Shown piece by piece: positions 1 to 8,767 of a stretch of 64,000 nt of DNA. The notes beneath the pieces are model-generated. The model was not told the DNA's origin, searched no databases, and saw nothing but the letters and a program-made list of their open reading frames with translations. Origin of the DNA: Nonomuraea endophytica. Its GTDB lineage: Bacteria; Actinomycetota; Actinomycetes; Streptosporangiales; Streptosporangiaceae. A program made the translations under genes and the position numbers. How positions within the stretch are numbered: the first letter of the stretch is position 1; every line of letters begins with the position of its first letter. Location: assembly GCF_014203235.1 (NCBI RefSeq), contig NZ_JACHIN010000005.1:1-64000 (forward strand), written 5' to 3'.

Positions 1-1979
1 TCGGCGATCACCTGGTTGACCTCGACCCGGTCGCCTTCGACGACGATGGGCTTCTGGTTGAACGAGGTGCCCTGGTTGGAACGCTTGAACTTGGCCACCC
101 GGGAGGTGATGCGGGTGCCGTCGTCGTTCATCACGGTGACGTAGTCGGCGGAGACCTCCTCGACCACGCCGGCCTTCGCCGCCATCACCATGTCACCGCT
201 GTCGGTCGCCGCACGGTATTCCATGCCGGTCCCGACCAGCGGCGCCTCACTCCTCAGCAGAGGTACGGCCTGCCGCTGCATGCCCGCCCCCATCAGGGCG
301 CGGTTGGCGTCGTCGTGCTCCAGGAAGGGGATCATCGACGTGCCCACCGACACCGTCTGGTGCGGCGAGACGTCCATGTAGTCGACTTCCTCGGCACGCG
401 CGAGCTCGGTGTCGCCGCCCTTGGTGCGCACCAGCACCCGCGACTCGGCGAAGGTGCCGTCGGCGTTGAGCGCCGTGTTGGCCTGCGCCTTGACGAAGCG
501 GTCCTCCACGTCGGCGGTCAGGTAGTCGATCTGGTCGGTGACCTTGCCGTCGACGACCTTGCGGTAGGGCGTCTCGACGAAGCCGAAGGCGTTGATCCGG
601 CCGAAGCACGCCAGATACCCGATGAGGCCGATGTTCGGGCCTTCCGGGGTCTCGATCGGGCACATCCTGCCGTAGTGGGAGGGATGCACGTCACGCATCT
701 CCACGCCGGCCCGCTCCCGCGACAGGCCGCCGGGGCCCAGCGCGGACATGCGGCGCCTGTTGGCCAGACCGGCCAGGGGGTTGGTCTGGTCCATGAACTG
801 CGACATCTGCGAGGTGCCGAAGAACTCCCGGATCGAGGCGACGACCGGGCGGATGTTGATCAGGGTCTGCGGCGTGATCGCCTCGACGTCCTGGGTGGTC
901 ATCCGCTCGCGGACGACGCGCTCCATGCGGGCCAGGCCCAGGCGGACCTGGTTCTGGATGAGCTCGCCGACGGTGCGCAGACGACGGTTGCCGAAGTGGT
1001 CGATGTCGTCGATCTCCGCGCCTTCAACCCCCGCGTGAAGGCGTAGCAGATAGTCGATCGTGGCGACGAGGTCGTCCTCGGTCAGCGTGGTGCGGGTGAT
1101 CTCCGCGTCCACGCCCAGCTTCTTGTTGACCTTGTAGCGGCCGACCTTGGCGAGGTCGTAGCGCTTGGGGTTGAAGTAGAGGTTTTCCAGCAGGGTCTTG
1201 GCCGACTCCTTGGTCGGCGGCTCGCCCGGACGGAGCTTGCGGTAGATGTCGAGCAGGGCGTCGTCCTGGCCCGCGGTGTGGTCCTTCTCCAAGGTGGCCC
1301 GCAGCGACTCGTACTGGCCGAAGCGCTCGAGGATCTGCTCGGTGGTCCATCCGAGCGCCTTCAGCAGCACGGTGACGGGCTGCTTGCGCTTGCGGTCGAT
1401 GCGCACACCGACGCTGTCGCGCTTGTCGATCTCGAACTCCAGCCAGGCGCCGCGTGACGGGATCACCTGGCAGCTGAACAGGTCCTTGTCGGAGGTCTTG
1501 TCGAGGCTACGGTGGAAGTAGACGCCGGGAGAGCGGACGAGCTGGGAGATGATGACCCGCTCGGTGCCGTTCACGATGAACGTGCCCTTCGGGCTCATGA
1601 GCGGGAAGTCGCCCATGAACACCGTCTGGCTCTTGATCTCACCGGTGGCGTTGTTGATGAACTCCGCCGTCACGAACAGTGGGGCGGTGAACGTCATGTC
1701 CTTGTCCTTGCACTCTTCGACCGAGTGCTTGGGCGGCTCGAACCGGTGGTCGCGGAACGACAGGGACATGGTCCCGGAGAAGTCTTCGATCGGGCTGATC
1801 TCTTCGAAGATCTCTTCCAGGCCGGACTGGGGCGTGATGTCCTTGCGCGCCCGCCAGTTGTCGTTGCCCAGCAGCCAGTCGAAGGATTGCGTCTGCATGG
1901 CCAGCAGGTCGGGGACTTCGAGGGTCTCCTGGATGCGGGCGAAGGAGAGGCGAGGTGGAGCGGTGCGTGAAGCTGCCAA
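1..1979 (-). CDS. rpoB: RNA polymerase beta subunit, duplicated rifamycin-resistant type rpoB(R), 3' part missing
   Basis: Encodes about the first 659 residues of the RNA polymerase beta subunit; the rest lies beyond the window edge. The N-terminus reads RLSFARIQETLEVPDLLAMQ, and the rifampicin-binding cluster is intact (SQFMDQTNPLAGLANRRRMS, then SALGPGGLSRERAGVEMRDV). The residue equivalent to E. coli His526 is Asn (codon at 759-761). Nearby changes from the usual actinobacterial sequence LTHKRRLSAL and AGFEV include Thr to Ala, Lys to Arg, Leu to Met and FEV to VEM, while Ser531 is kept. I chose the TTG at 1979 because AAGGA lies just upstream and actinobacterial RpoB commonly starts LAASR; an in-frame ATG at 2024 is the alternative. 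The upstream neighbour is a divergent helicase-like gene, not rplL, so this is not the housekeeping operon copy. Known: Nonomuraea rpoB(R) with the His-to-Asn change gives rifampicin resistance and activates secondary metabolism. Inferred: this is that paralog. Confidence 0.93.
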   Translation of the reverse strand, partial: MAASRTAPPRLSFARIQETLEVPDLLAMQTQSFDWLLGNDNWRARKDITPQSGLEEIFEEISPIEDFSGTMSLSFRDHRFEPPKHSVEECKDKDMTFTAPLFVTAEFINNATGEIKSQTVFMGDFPLMSPKGTFIVNGTERVIISQLVRSPGVYFHRSLDKTSDKDLFSCQVIPSRGAWLEFEIDKRDSVGVRIDRKRKQPVTVLLKALGWTTEQILERFGQYESLRATLEKDHTAGQDDALLDIYRKLRPGEPPTKESAKTLLENLYFNPKRYDLAKVGRYKVNKKLGVDAEITRTTLTEDDLVATIDYLLRLHAGVEGAEIDDIDHFGNRRLRTVGELIQNQVRLGLARMERVVRERMTTQDVEAITPQTLINIRPVVASIREFFGTSQMSQFMDQTNPLAGLANRRRMSALGPGGLSRERAGVEMRDVHPSHYGRMCPIETPEGPNIGLIGYLACFGRINAFGFVETPYRKVVDGKVTDQIDYLTADVEDRFVKAQANTALNADGTFAESRVLVRTKGGDTELARAEEVDYMDVSPHQTVSVGTSMIPFLEHDDANRALMGAGMQRQAVPLLRSEAPLVGTGMEYRAATDSGDMVMAAKAGVVEEVSADYVTVMNDDGTRITSRVAKFKRSNQGTSFNQKPIVVEGDRVEVNQVIA

Positions 1980-2148
1980 CAGTTGTCCTTCCGAGGCGGC
2001 GCGGATGGATCCGAGCGCACGCATGCCGGACGCCCCGTCAATCGCTAGGCGAAAGCGGGGCGGCAAAGGGTCGTGCGAAATCGCAGCATACCCTAAAGAG
2101 CAAACGAAAGTCCACAACTACTTTGCATGTCAACCTCGACGCATCTTC

Positions 2149-2178
2149 ATTATTACACGCCTCGAAGGGCCTCGTCAA
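2149..2178 (-). promoter_or_regulatory. putative housekeeping-sigma promoter of rpoB(R)
   Basis: Read on the minus strand, TTGACG (2173-2178) and AATAAT (2149-2154) are separated by 18 bp, close to the vegetative -35/-10 consensus. It faces rpoB(R) and would give a leader of roughly 160 nt. It shows that the copy has its own promoter. Confidence 0.6.
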
Positions 2179-2297
2179 TTCGGAAGTTCTGTCCACGAGA
2201 GGCTGCGCCGTACAGGCAAGAGTAGGCGGTCCGACGGAGCGGCCGCAGAGGGAAAGGGGAAGACCCGCGCCTTTCCACTCTCAACGTATAGCGCACC

Positions 2298-2320
2298 GGG
2301 GGGCTTGCGGCAAGACCCCC
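2298..2320. promoter_or_regulatory. rifamycin-associated element (RAE) upstream of helR
   Basis: The core GGGGCTTGCGGCAAGACCCC (2300-2319) is an inverted repeat: CTTGC and GCAAG flank a single G, with five more G:C pairs outside one mismatch. It differs at one base from the RAE consensus as I recall it (GGGGCTTGCGGCAAGGCCCC), the element found upstream of rifamycin-inducible resistance genes in actinomycetes. It lies 54 bp before the helR start and points to induction of helR by rifamycins. The TTGCGG inside it could double as a -35 hexamer with CATACT (2330-2335) as a weak -10. Confidence 0.85.
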
Positions 2321-2374
2321 GTCATGCCGCATACTCGCTGGCCGAGGCCAGAACCTGCGGAAACGGGGGACAGA

Positions 2375-4579
2375 ATGCAGGTAACCAGCGCTGACTCCCG
2401 CGCGAGAACCCACATATTGGAACTGAAGGACGTGAACCACCTGAACACCAGCGCGTTCGACCTACCCGCCCACCTCGCCCCCAAGGCCGACCCGGCGCTG
2501 ATCGCCGACGACGAGCGGCACTTCGCGGCCATCGCGAGCAGCCTTGAGCAGTCGATCGCCGAGCTGTCCGGCCGCCTGGACGCCGAGCGCAAGGCGCCGG
2601 GTGGCAAGGGGCGGCAGGCGCTGGACCGGGACCTGGAGATCCACCGGATCTCGGCCCGCCTGCGCGCGCTGCGCCGCTTCGGCCTGGACCTGTGCCTCGG
2701 GCACATGGTGAGCGACGACGGCGAGCCCGTGTACGTCGGCCGGCTCGGCCTGACCGACAGCGAAGGCCGCCGGTTGCTGCTCGACTGGCGCTCCCCCGCG
2801 GCCGAGCCGTTCTTCGGCGCCACGCACGGCAACCCGATGGGCCTGGCCAGCCGCCGCAGGTACCGCTGGACCCGCGGCCGGATCAGCGACTACTGGGACG
2901 AGGTGTTCACCTCCGACGGGTTCGAGGGGCACGCCGCCGCGCTCGACGACCAGTCCGCCTTCATCGCCAGCCTGGGCAGCAGTCGCTCGCCGCGGATGCG
3001 CGACGTGCTCGGCACCATCCAGGCCGACCAGGACGCCATCATCCGCGCGGGCTCGCGCGGCGCGCTGGTCGTCGACGGCGGTCCCGGCACCGGCAAGACC
3101 GTCGTCGCCCTGCACCGCTCCGCCTACCTCCTCTACTCCGACCCCCGTCTCGGCCACCACCGTGGCGGCGTGCTGTTCGTCGGTCCGCACCAGCCCTATC
3201 TCGCGTACGTCGCCGACGTACTGCCGAGTCTGGGCGAGGAGGGCGTGCAGACGTGCACCCTGCGCGACCTCGTCGCCGAGGGGGCCCGGGCGACGGCCGA
3301 GGCCGACCCCGAGGTGGCCCGGCTGAAGTCGTCGGCCGAGATGGTGACGGCGATCGAGCCGGCCGTCAGGTTCTACGAGAACCCGCCCACCAAGCCGATG
3401 ACGGTCACCACCCCCTGGTCCGACATCCGGCTGAGCGCCGACGACTGGGCCGAGGCGTTCGAGGCGCCGGACCCCGGCACACCGCACAACGACGCCCGCG
3501 AGCAGATCTGGCAGGAGCTGCTCACGATCCTGGTGGACCGGCACGAGGGCGAGGCACCTGACCACCTGCTGCGCAAGTCCCTGAAGCAGAACAGGGAACT
3601 GCGCGAGGTCTTCAACCGCGCCTGGCCGCTGCTCGAAGCGGCCGACCTCGTCGGGGACCTGTGGACGGTGCCCGCCTACCTGCGCCTTTGCGCTCCCTGG
3701 CTCAGCATCGAGGAGATCCGCACGCTGCAGCGCCCGGAGGCGCAGGCCTGGACGGTGTCCGACCTGCCGCTCCTGGACGCGGCCCGGCAGCGGCTCGGCG
3801 ACCCGGAGGCCGCCAAGCGCCAGCGCCTGCGCAAGGCCGCCGCCGAGTCCGAGCGCGCGCACATGGCCGAGGCCATCGACCGCCTGCTGGAGGCCGATGA
3901 CGACGGCGAGGGCGCGGTGACGATGCTGCACGGCAAGGACCTGCAGGACGCCCTGGTGGACGAGAGCGCGCCGCCGGCCACCGACCTGGACGTGCTGGCC
4001 GGGCCGTTCGCGCACGTCGTCGTGGACGAGGCGCAGGAGCTGACCGACGCAGAATGGCAGATGCTGCTGCTCAGGAACCCCTCGCGCAGCTTCACCATCG
4101 TCGGGGACCGCGCGCAGGCCAGGCACGGGTTCACCGAGACGTGGGAGGAACGGCTGAAGCGGATCGGGCTCGACCGGATCACCCTCGCCACCCTGAGCGT
4201 CAACTACCGCACGCCGGAGCAGGTCATGGCCGAGGCCGAGCCGGTCATCCGGGCCGCGCTCCCCGACGCCAACGTGCCGGCCTCGATCCGCCGCGGCGAC
4301 CTCCCCGTCGTGCGCGGACCGCTCTCCGACCTTCAGCAGATCCTCGACACGTGGCTCGCCGGGAGCGCGGACGGGATCGCCTGCGTCATCGGCGACCCCA
4401 CGTTCCGGGCGACGACGCGGGTACGGTCGCTGACGCCTGAGCTGTCGAAGGGGCTGGAGTTCGACCTGGTCGTCCTCGTCGACCCGGACAGGTTCGGCGA
4501 GGGCATCGAAGGGGCGGTCGACCGGTATGTCGCGATGACCAGGGCGACCCAGCAGCTCGTCATCCTCACCAGCTCCTAG
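2375..4579 (+). CDS. helR: HelD/HelR-type helicase-like RNA polymerase-associated protein
   Basis: A 734-residue superfamily-1 helicase-like protein of the HelD class, which inserts arms into RNA polymerase channels and can dislodge stalled complexes; the HelR branch displaces rifamycins. Residues about 40-105 are charged and helical (secondary-channel arm). The family motif LDWRSPAAEPFFGATHGNP follows, then Walker A GGPGTGKT (about 235-242), a DEAQ Walker B (551-554) and the C-terminal UvrD-like motifs SVNYRT and GLEFDLVVL. The ATG at 2375 follows GGGGGA at normal spacing; longer upstream frames would run through the RAE. The gene is divergent from rpoB(R) and its stop overlaps that of the next gene tail to tail. 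The assignment to HelR rather than generic HelD rests on the RAE and rpoB(R) context. Confidence 0.9.
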   Translation: MQVTSADSRARTHILELKDVNHLNTSAFDLPAHLAPKADPALIADDERHFAAIASSLEQSIAELSGRLDAERKAPGGKGRQALDRDLEIHRISARLRALRRFGLDLCLGHMVSDDGEPVYVGRLGLTDSEGRRLLLDWRSPAAEPFFGATHGNPMGLASRRRYRWTRGRISDYWDEVFTSDGFEGHAAALDDQSAFIASLGSSRSPRMRDVLGTIQADQDAIIRAGSRGALVVDGGPGTGKTVVALHRSAYLLYSDPRLGHHRGGVLFVGPHQPYLAYVADVLPSLGEEGVQTCTLRDLVAEGARATAEADPEVARLKSSAEMVTAIEPAVRFYENPPTKPMTVTTPWSDIRLSADDWAEAFEAPDPGTPHNDAREQIWQELLTILVDRHEGEAPDHLLRKSLKQNRELREVFNRAWPLLEAADLVGDLWTVPAYLRLCAPWLSIEEIRTLQRPEAQAWTVSDLPLLDAARQRLGDPEAAKRQRLRKAAAESERAHMAEAIDRLLEADDDGEGAVTMLHGKDLQDALVDESAPPATDLDVLAGPFAHVVVDEAQELTDAEWQMLLLRNPSRSFTIVGDRAQARHGFTETWEERLKRIGLDRITLATLSVNYRTPEQVMAEAEPVIRAALPDANVPASIRRGDLPVVRGPLSDLQQILDTWLAGSADGIACVIGDPTFRATTRVRSLTPELSKGLEFDLVVLVDPDRFGEGIEGAVDRYVAMTRATQQLVILTSS

Positions 4580-6015
4580 GGAGTGCCCGCGGCGGCCTCG
4601 ACCTCGGCGAACACGCGCGCCCTGTCACCGGGGCCGAGGTAGCGCCCGCGGCAGACCACCGCGTGGATCCTGCGGGTGTTGGCGATGTCGGCCAGCGGGT
4701 CGCCGTCCAGCACCACCAGGTCGGCGTACTTGCCGGGGGCGACCGTGCCCGACGCCCGCTCCAGGCCGGCGCAGCGCGCGGCGTCCCTGGTGGCGGCGCG
4801 CAGTGCCCGCGCCGGTGACAGGCCCGCCCTCACCAGCAGGCCCAGCTCGGCGTGGAGGTCGATGCCGGGGAAGATGAAGGCGCCGCCGGCGTCGGTGCCG
4901 GCCACGATGTCCACTCCGGCCTCGTCCATGGCCTTGACCAGGCGGAGCTGGGCCTCGAAGTACGCGCGCCACCGGGCCGGTTCGTCCGGGGTCATCGGGG
5001 GGCGGGCGCGTACCTCCTCCTCCCACCACAGGCGCACCTGGGCGGGCATGTAGCGCAGCGGCGCCCGCAGCTCGGGGTCGTTGAGCAGGTCGTCGGGCGC
5101 GCGGCGGAAGCGCTGCAGCGTCACCAGGGTGGGCGACTGCCAGGCGCCGTGCCGCCTCATCAGCGCGAACAGCTTCCCGGCCCGGCGCGGGCTGTGGGTC
5201 GCCACGGCGTCGCGTTCCAGCCGCCACCACTGGCGGCCCCACCAGTCCGGATGAGCGGGGTCGGCGGGCATGGCCGCCAGCCGGGCGTACAGGTCGGCGG
5301 CCTGGGCCGAGGTGGACAGGTACATGCCGTACAGGTGCTCGATCGTGTGCTGGCCCAGCCTGACGGCCTGCTCGACCGGGACGCGGGCGGGCACGTGCCC
5401 GGCGAACGGGAGCCCGAGCCGGCGGGCCTCGTCCGCGACGGACGCGTAGGCCCCGGGCGAGAGGTAGGTGTAGACCTTGGCGAAGTCGGCGTGCTCGCGC
5501 CGGGCCTCGCGGACCGCGGCGCGGGCCTCGGCGTCGGTGGTGACCACGTCGGCGCCCGGCCAGGCGCCGGGCGGGCCGTCGATCAGGTTGCTCCCGATCA
5601 CCATGCGCGGGCCCAGCAGCTCGCCGCGTTCGATGCGCCGGCGTACGGCGTGGGCGGCCGGTGTGCCCGCCATCTCCCGGATGCCGGTGATGCCGTGCAC
5701 CACGTGCAGCGGCGGGAAGGTGCGTTCGAGGTCGGCGCTGTGGGTGTGCATGTCCCACAGGCCCGGGATGAGGTAGCGGCCGGCCAGGTCCACCACGCGA
5801 GCCCCGGGCGGGGCCGGACGGCGGCCGGCGGCGAGGATCCGGTCGCCGGCCAGGACGACGGTCGCGTTCCGCACCGGCGGCGCGCCGCTCCCGTCGATGA
5901 GCGTGGCCCGGACGAGCGCGGTGACGCCCCCGCCCGGCACGGCGGGCAGGCCGCCCGCCATCAGTGCGCCTCCGGCCAGCCCGCCCAGTAATCGCCTGCG
6001 GTTCAACTCACTCAC
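4576..6015 (-). CDS. Tat-type secreted amidohydrolase
   Basis: A 479-residue metal-dependent amidohydrolase of the imidazolonepropionase/prolidase-like branch. The N-terminus NRRRLLGGLAGGALMAGG is a twin-arginine-type signal, so a folded enzyme is probably exported. Metal ligands visible in order are the HxH of WDMHTH (His90/His92), the Lys in FAKVYTY, His in AGHVP, His in TIEHLYG and Asp in AGTDAGG near the C-terminus. The length is normal for the family. The stop codon overlaps the helR stop within the four bases CTAG, a tail-to-tail arrangement. The substrate cannot be read from the sequence; relatives hydrolyse dipeptides, lactams or xenobiotic amides. Confidence 0.85.
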   Translation of the reverse strand: MSELNRRRLLGGLAGGALMAGGLPAVPGGGVTALVRATLIDGSGAPPVRNATVVLAGDRILAAGRRPAPPGARVVDLAGRYLIPGLWDMHTHSADLERTFPPLHVVHGITGIREMAGTPAAHAVRRRIERGELLGPRMVIGSNLIDGPPGAWPGADVVTTDAEARAAVREARREHADFAKVYTYLSPGAYASVADEARRLGLPFAGHVPARVPVEQAVRLGQHTIEHLYGMYLSTSAQAADLYARLAAMPADPAHPDWWGRQWWRLERDAVATHSPRRAGKLFALMRRHGAWQSPTLVTLQRFRRAPDDLLNDPELRAPLRYMPAQVRLWWEEEVRARPPMTPDEPARWRAYFEAQLRLVKAMDEAGVDIVAGTDAGGAFIFPGIDLHAELGLLVRAGLSPARALRAATRDAARCAGLERASGTVAPGKYADLVVLDGDPLADIANTRRIHAVVCRGRYLGPGDRARVFAEVEAAAGTP

Positions 6016-6079
6016 GGTCGCCTCGCCCGGTCACCCTGACAGCTCTGGCCTCTCACGTTCAGCGTCCGCGAGCCTTCCG

Positions 6080-6628
6080 TCAATAGGCGGGCCTGGCGGC
6101 GATCTGAGCGGCCGCCGGCGCGTGGTCGGGGTCGGTCAGCCATTGCATAGCGACGCCGACGAGCAGGGCGAAGTAGTGCGAGCCCACCGCCCGCACCTCC
6201 TCGGGCGGGGCCTCGGGGCCGAGGCCGGCGAAGGCGCGGGCCATCGAGACCTTCGCCTTCTCCTGACCTTCGACGATCATGCTCAGGATCTCGTCGTCGT
6301 TGCGCGCCGAGGCGACGGACTCGAAGTTGACGAACCAGAGCTCCCGGTTGGCCGTGATCGACTCGATGATCCGCGCCCATCTGGCCTCGTGGGCGCCGCT
6401 GTCGGGCAGGTCGGGCGTCTCCAGGATCGCGAAGAGCAGTTCGCCCCACTCCTTGTTGAGGTCGTGCAGGGCGCGCGTGAGCAACTGCTCCTTGGACCCG
6501 AAGTGGTAGTTGATCGACGCCTGGTTCGCGCCCGACGCCGCGACCAGGTCCCGGACGGTGGTGCGCGCGTACCCGATCGTCAGCAGGCAGTCGCGGGCCG
6601 CCGTCAGCAGTTTGTCTTTGTGCCCCAT
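6080..6628 (-). CDS. TetR family repressor of the adjacent ABC transporter
   Basis: A 182-residue TetR protein. The N-terminal helix-turn-helix spans about residues 8-50 and contains the family motif ASINYHFGSKEQLL. The C-terminal helical half is ligand-binding and not classifiable by eye. The gene is divergent from the ABC ATPase gene, with 60 bp between the start codons and a dyad in that gap, so it very likely represses the transporter and itself. Its 3' end leaves 64 bp to the amidohydrolase start; co-transcription with that gene is possible but unsupported. Confidence 0.9.
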   Translation of the reverse strand: MGHKDKLLTAARDCLLTIGYARTTVRDLVAASGANQASINYHFGSKEQLLTRALHDLNKEWGELLFAILETPDLPDSGAHEARWARIIESITANRELWFVNFESVASARNDDEILSMIVEGQEKAKVSMARAFAGLGPEAPPEEVRAVGSHYFALLVGVAMQWLTDPDHAPAAAQIAARPAY

Positions 6629-6647
6629 GTGTCCTACGGTATCAGTT

Positions 6648-6677
6648 AAACGTTCGTTTTAAATATACGTTCATACA
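6648..6677. promoter_or_regulatory. putative TetR operator between divergent genes
   Basis: AAACG-TT-CGTTT (6648-6659) is a dyad with perfect 5-bp arms. A related but imperfect copy, TATACGTTCATA (6664-6675), follows 15 bp on. The pair fills the 60-bp gap between the TetR gene and the ABC ATPase gene, where the repressor should bind. Confidence 0.6.
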
Positions 6678-6688
6678 TGGAGTGACAC

Positions 6689-7441
6689 ATGACCGCACCG
6701 CCCATCGTCCGCATCCGTGACCTGCGCTGCGAGTACCCCGGCGAGGCCGGACCCGTGCACGCCCTGCGCGGCGTCGACCTCGACGTGGCGCGCTCCTCGT
6801 TCATCGCGATCATGGGACCGTCCGGATCGGGCAAGACCACGCTGCTGCACTGCGCGGCGGGCCTGCAGAAGCCGACCTCGGGCGTGGCCGAGCTCGACGG
6901 CCGCGACCTGGGCACGCTCGACCAGACCCAGCTCGCCCACCTGCGCAGGCGCCGGGTCGGATTCGTCTTCCAGTCGTTCAACCTGCTTCCCGCGCTGTCC
7001 GCGCACGACAACGTGGAGCTGCCGCTGCGCCTGGACGCGCGCAGGCCGAGGCCGGGGCACACGGCCGCGCTCCTGCACCGGGTGGGGCTGGGCAACCGCG
7101 CCGGTCACCGGCCCGACCAGTTGTCCGGCGGCCAGAAGCAGCGCGTCGCCGTCGCCCGCGCGCTGATCACCGATCCCGACGTCGTCTTCGCCGACGAGCC
7201 CACCGGCGCCCTGGACCTGCGCAGCGCCCGCGAGGTGCTCACGCTGATGCGCGAGCTGGCCGACCACGGGCAGACCATCATCATGGTCACCCACGACCCG
7301 GTCGCCGCCTCCTACTCCGACCACGTGCTGTTCCTGGCCGACGGCCGGATCGTGGACCGGCTGCCGAGACCCACCGCCCAGGAGGTCGCGGCCAGGATGG
7401 CCGTGCTGGTGGAGTCGGCCGAGCAGTCGGCGGCCCGCTGA
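6689..7441 (+). CDS. ABC transporter ATPase, MacB/LolD type
   Basis: A 250-residue ATPase that powers an FtsX-like permease. Walker A is GPSGSGKTT, the Q-loop region is FVFQSFNLLPALS, the signature is LSGGQKQRVAVARAL and Walker B is VVFADEPTGALD, followed by MVTHDPVAAS with the switch histidine. The MacB/LolD subfamily extrudes lipoproteins, peptides or drugs or senses peptides. GGAG stands before the ATG. The last base of its stop is the first base of the permease ATG, so translation is coupled. Confidence 0.92.
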   Translation: MTAPPIVRIRDLRCEYPGEAGPVHALRGVDLDVARSSFIAIMGPSGSGKTTLLHCAAGLQKPTSGVAELDGRDLGTLDQTQLAHLRRRRVGFVFQSFNLLPALSAHDNVELPLRLDARRPRPGHTAALLHRVGLGNRAGHRPDQLSGGQKQRVAVARALITDPDVVFADEPTGALDLRSAREVLTLMRELADHGQTIIMVTHDPVAASYSDHVLFLADGRIVDRLPRPTAQEVAARMAVLVESAEQSAAR

Positions 7442-8763
7442 TGCTGACTCTCGCGCTGCGCTCCTTCGCACACCACCGCACGGTCGCGCTCGCCACCGGG
7501 CTGGTCGCGCTCGTCGGCACGGTCCTGGTCTCGTCGATGACGAGCCTGCTGGCCACCGGGCTGGCCGAGGGCACCGCCACGGCCGACCGCCCGTTCCTCA
7601 CCCAGTTCCCGCTGATCATGGGCGGCTGGGTGGTGGCGATCGTCCTGTTCGCCATGGTCTCCACGATCGGCGTCGCCCTGGGCGGCCGGGCCGGCGAGAT
7701 CGCCGGGCTGCGGCTCATCGGCGCGACGCCGCGCCAGGTGCGGCTCATGATCGCCGTCGAGACGCTGGCCGTCTCCACGATGGCCGCGCTCCCCGGCCTG
7801 GCCGGGGGCTACCTCCTCGGCTGGGCCGTCACTGGTGCGATCCGCGACACGGGACTCATCGCGGACGTCACGGTCTACGCGCCCGGCGTGCTTTTGCCGG
7901 TCGCCGGCACGCTCGTGGTGATGGCCGCGAGCGTCGTCGCCGCCTGGTTCGGCAGCAGGTCGCCGGCCTACCGCAGCCCGGTCGCCGACGCCGCCGCACC
8001 GGCGCGCCGCCGTACCTCGAAGCGGCCGGGTCGGGGGCGGCGCGTCGCGGGCGTGGCCGCGATCGCCGCCGGGTTGGTCTCCTCGGCCGCCGTGCTCGCG
8101 ATGGATCCCGCGAGCGTGCTGACCACGGCGATGACCGGGCCGGGCTGCGTGCTGGTCGCCGCGGGCCTGAGCACGCTCGCGCCCGAGTTCCTGGCGCTCG
8201 TGTCCCGCCTGCTCGGCGCGGTCCGTGGCCGGCGGGGGGCCGCCGCGCACCTGGCCGCGATCAACCTGTCCGCCGCCCCCGACCGGGTACGGCCGGCCGC
8301 GACGTTCCTGACGCTGTTCACCGGCATCGCCGCCGGCACGCTCAGCATGCAGGGCATCGAGAACGCCGCCGGCGCCGGAGGCGGCGCGGGCCAGCTGATG
8401 GCCTCGATCAACTACCTGGTCGTGGTCCTGATCTCGGCCTTCATGGCCATCGCGCTGAGCAACAACCTCATCGCCTCGATCACCAGGCGGCGGGCCGAGT
8501 TCTCGGTCATGACGCTGGTCGGGGCGACGCGGGCGCAGACGCTCGGGATGCTCGTGCGCGAGGTCGCGGCGGCCGCCGTGGTCAGCGTGGCCGCGGGCGG
8601 GCTGGGCGCGTTCGCCAGCGTGCTGCCGTTCGCGATCGTCAAGACGGGCGACCCGCTGCAGGCCGCGGCGCCGCTGGTCTACGCGGGCACGATCGCCGCG
8701 GGGATGGCCGTCACCGTGGGCGTGGCGGTGCTGGCGGGCAGGCGTACTCTCCGGGCGGCCTGA
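7441..8763 (+). CDS. ABC transporter permease, FtsX-like
   Basis: A 440-residue membrane protein with two FtsX-like halves. There is a short N-terminal helix, then helices around residues 60-85, 100-120 and 140-165, a second set at about 310-330 and two near the C-terminus. Each half carries the coupling-helix pattern that follows an Arg-Ala-Glu segment (GRAGEIAGLRLIGATPRQVR and RRAEFSVMTLVGATRAQTLG). It is the membrane partner of the preceding ATPase. There is no large extracellular domain, so a MacB-type adaptor role is unlikely. The substrate is unknown; TetR control suggests a small hydrophobic inducer. Confidence 0.88.
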   Translation: MLTLALRSFAHHRTVALATGLVALVGTVLVSSMTSLLATGLAEGTATADRPFLTQFPLIMGGWVVAIVLFAMVSTIGVALGGRAGEIAGLRLIGATPRQVRLMIAVETLAVSTMAALPGLAGGYLLGWAVTGAIRDTGLIADVTVYAPGVLLPVAGTLVVMAASVVAAWFGSRSPAYRSPVADAAAPARRRTSKRPGRGRRVAGVAAIAAGLVSSAAVLAMDPASVLTTAMTGPGCVLVAAGLSTLAPEFLALVSRLLGAVRGRRGAAAHLAAINLSAAPDRVRPAATFLTLFTGIAAGTLSMQGIENAAGAGGGAGQLMASINYLVVVLISAFMAIALSNNLIASITRRRAEFSVMTLVGATRAQTLGMLVREVAAAAVVSVAAGGLGAFASVLPFAIVKTGDPLQAAAPLVYAGTIAAGMAVTVGVAVLAGRRTLRAA

Positions 8764-8767
8764 AGGG

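Noticed and set aside
1..1979. Reading rpoB as the ordinary housekeeping gene
   Set aside because: The upstream gene is a divergent helicase rather than rplL, and the rifampicin cluster has resistance-type residues.
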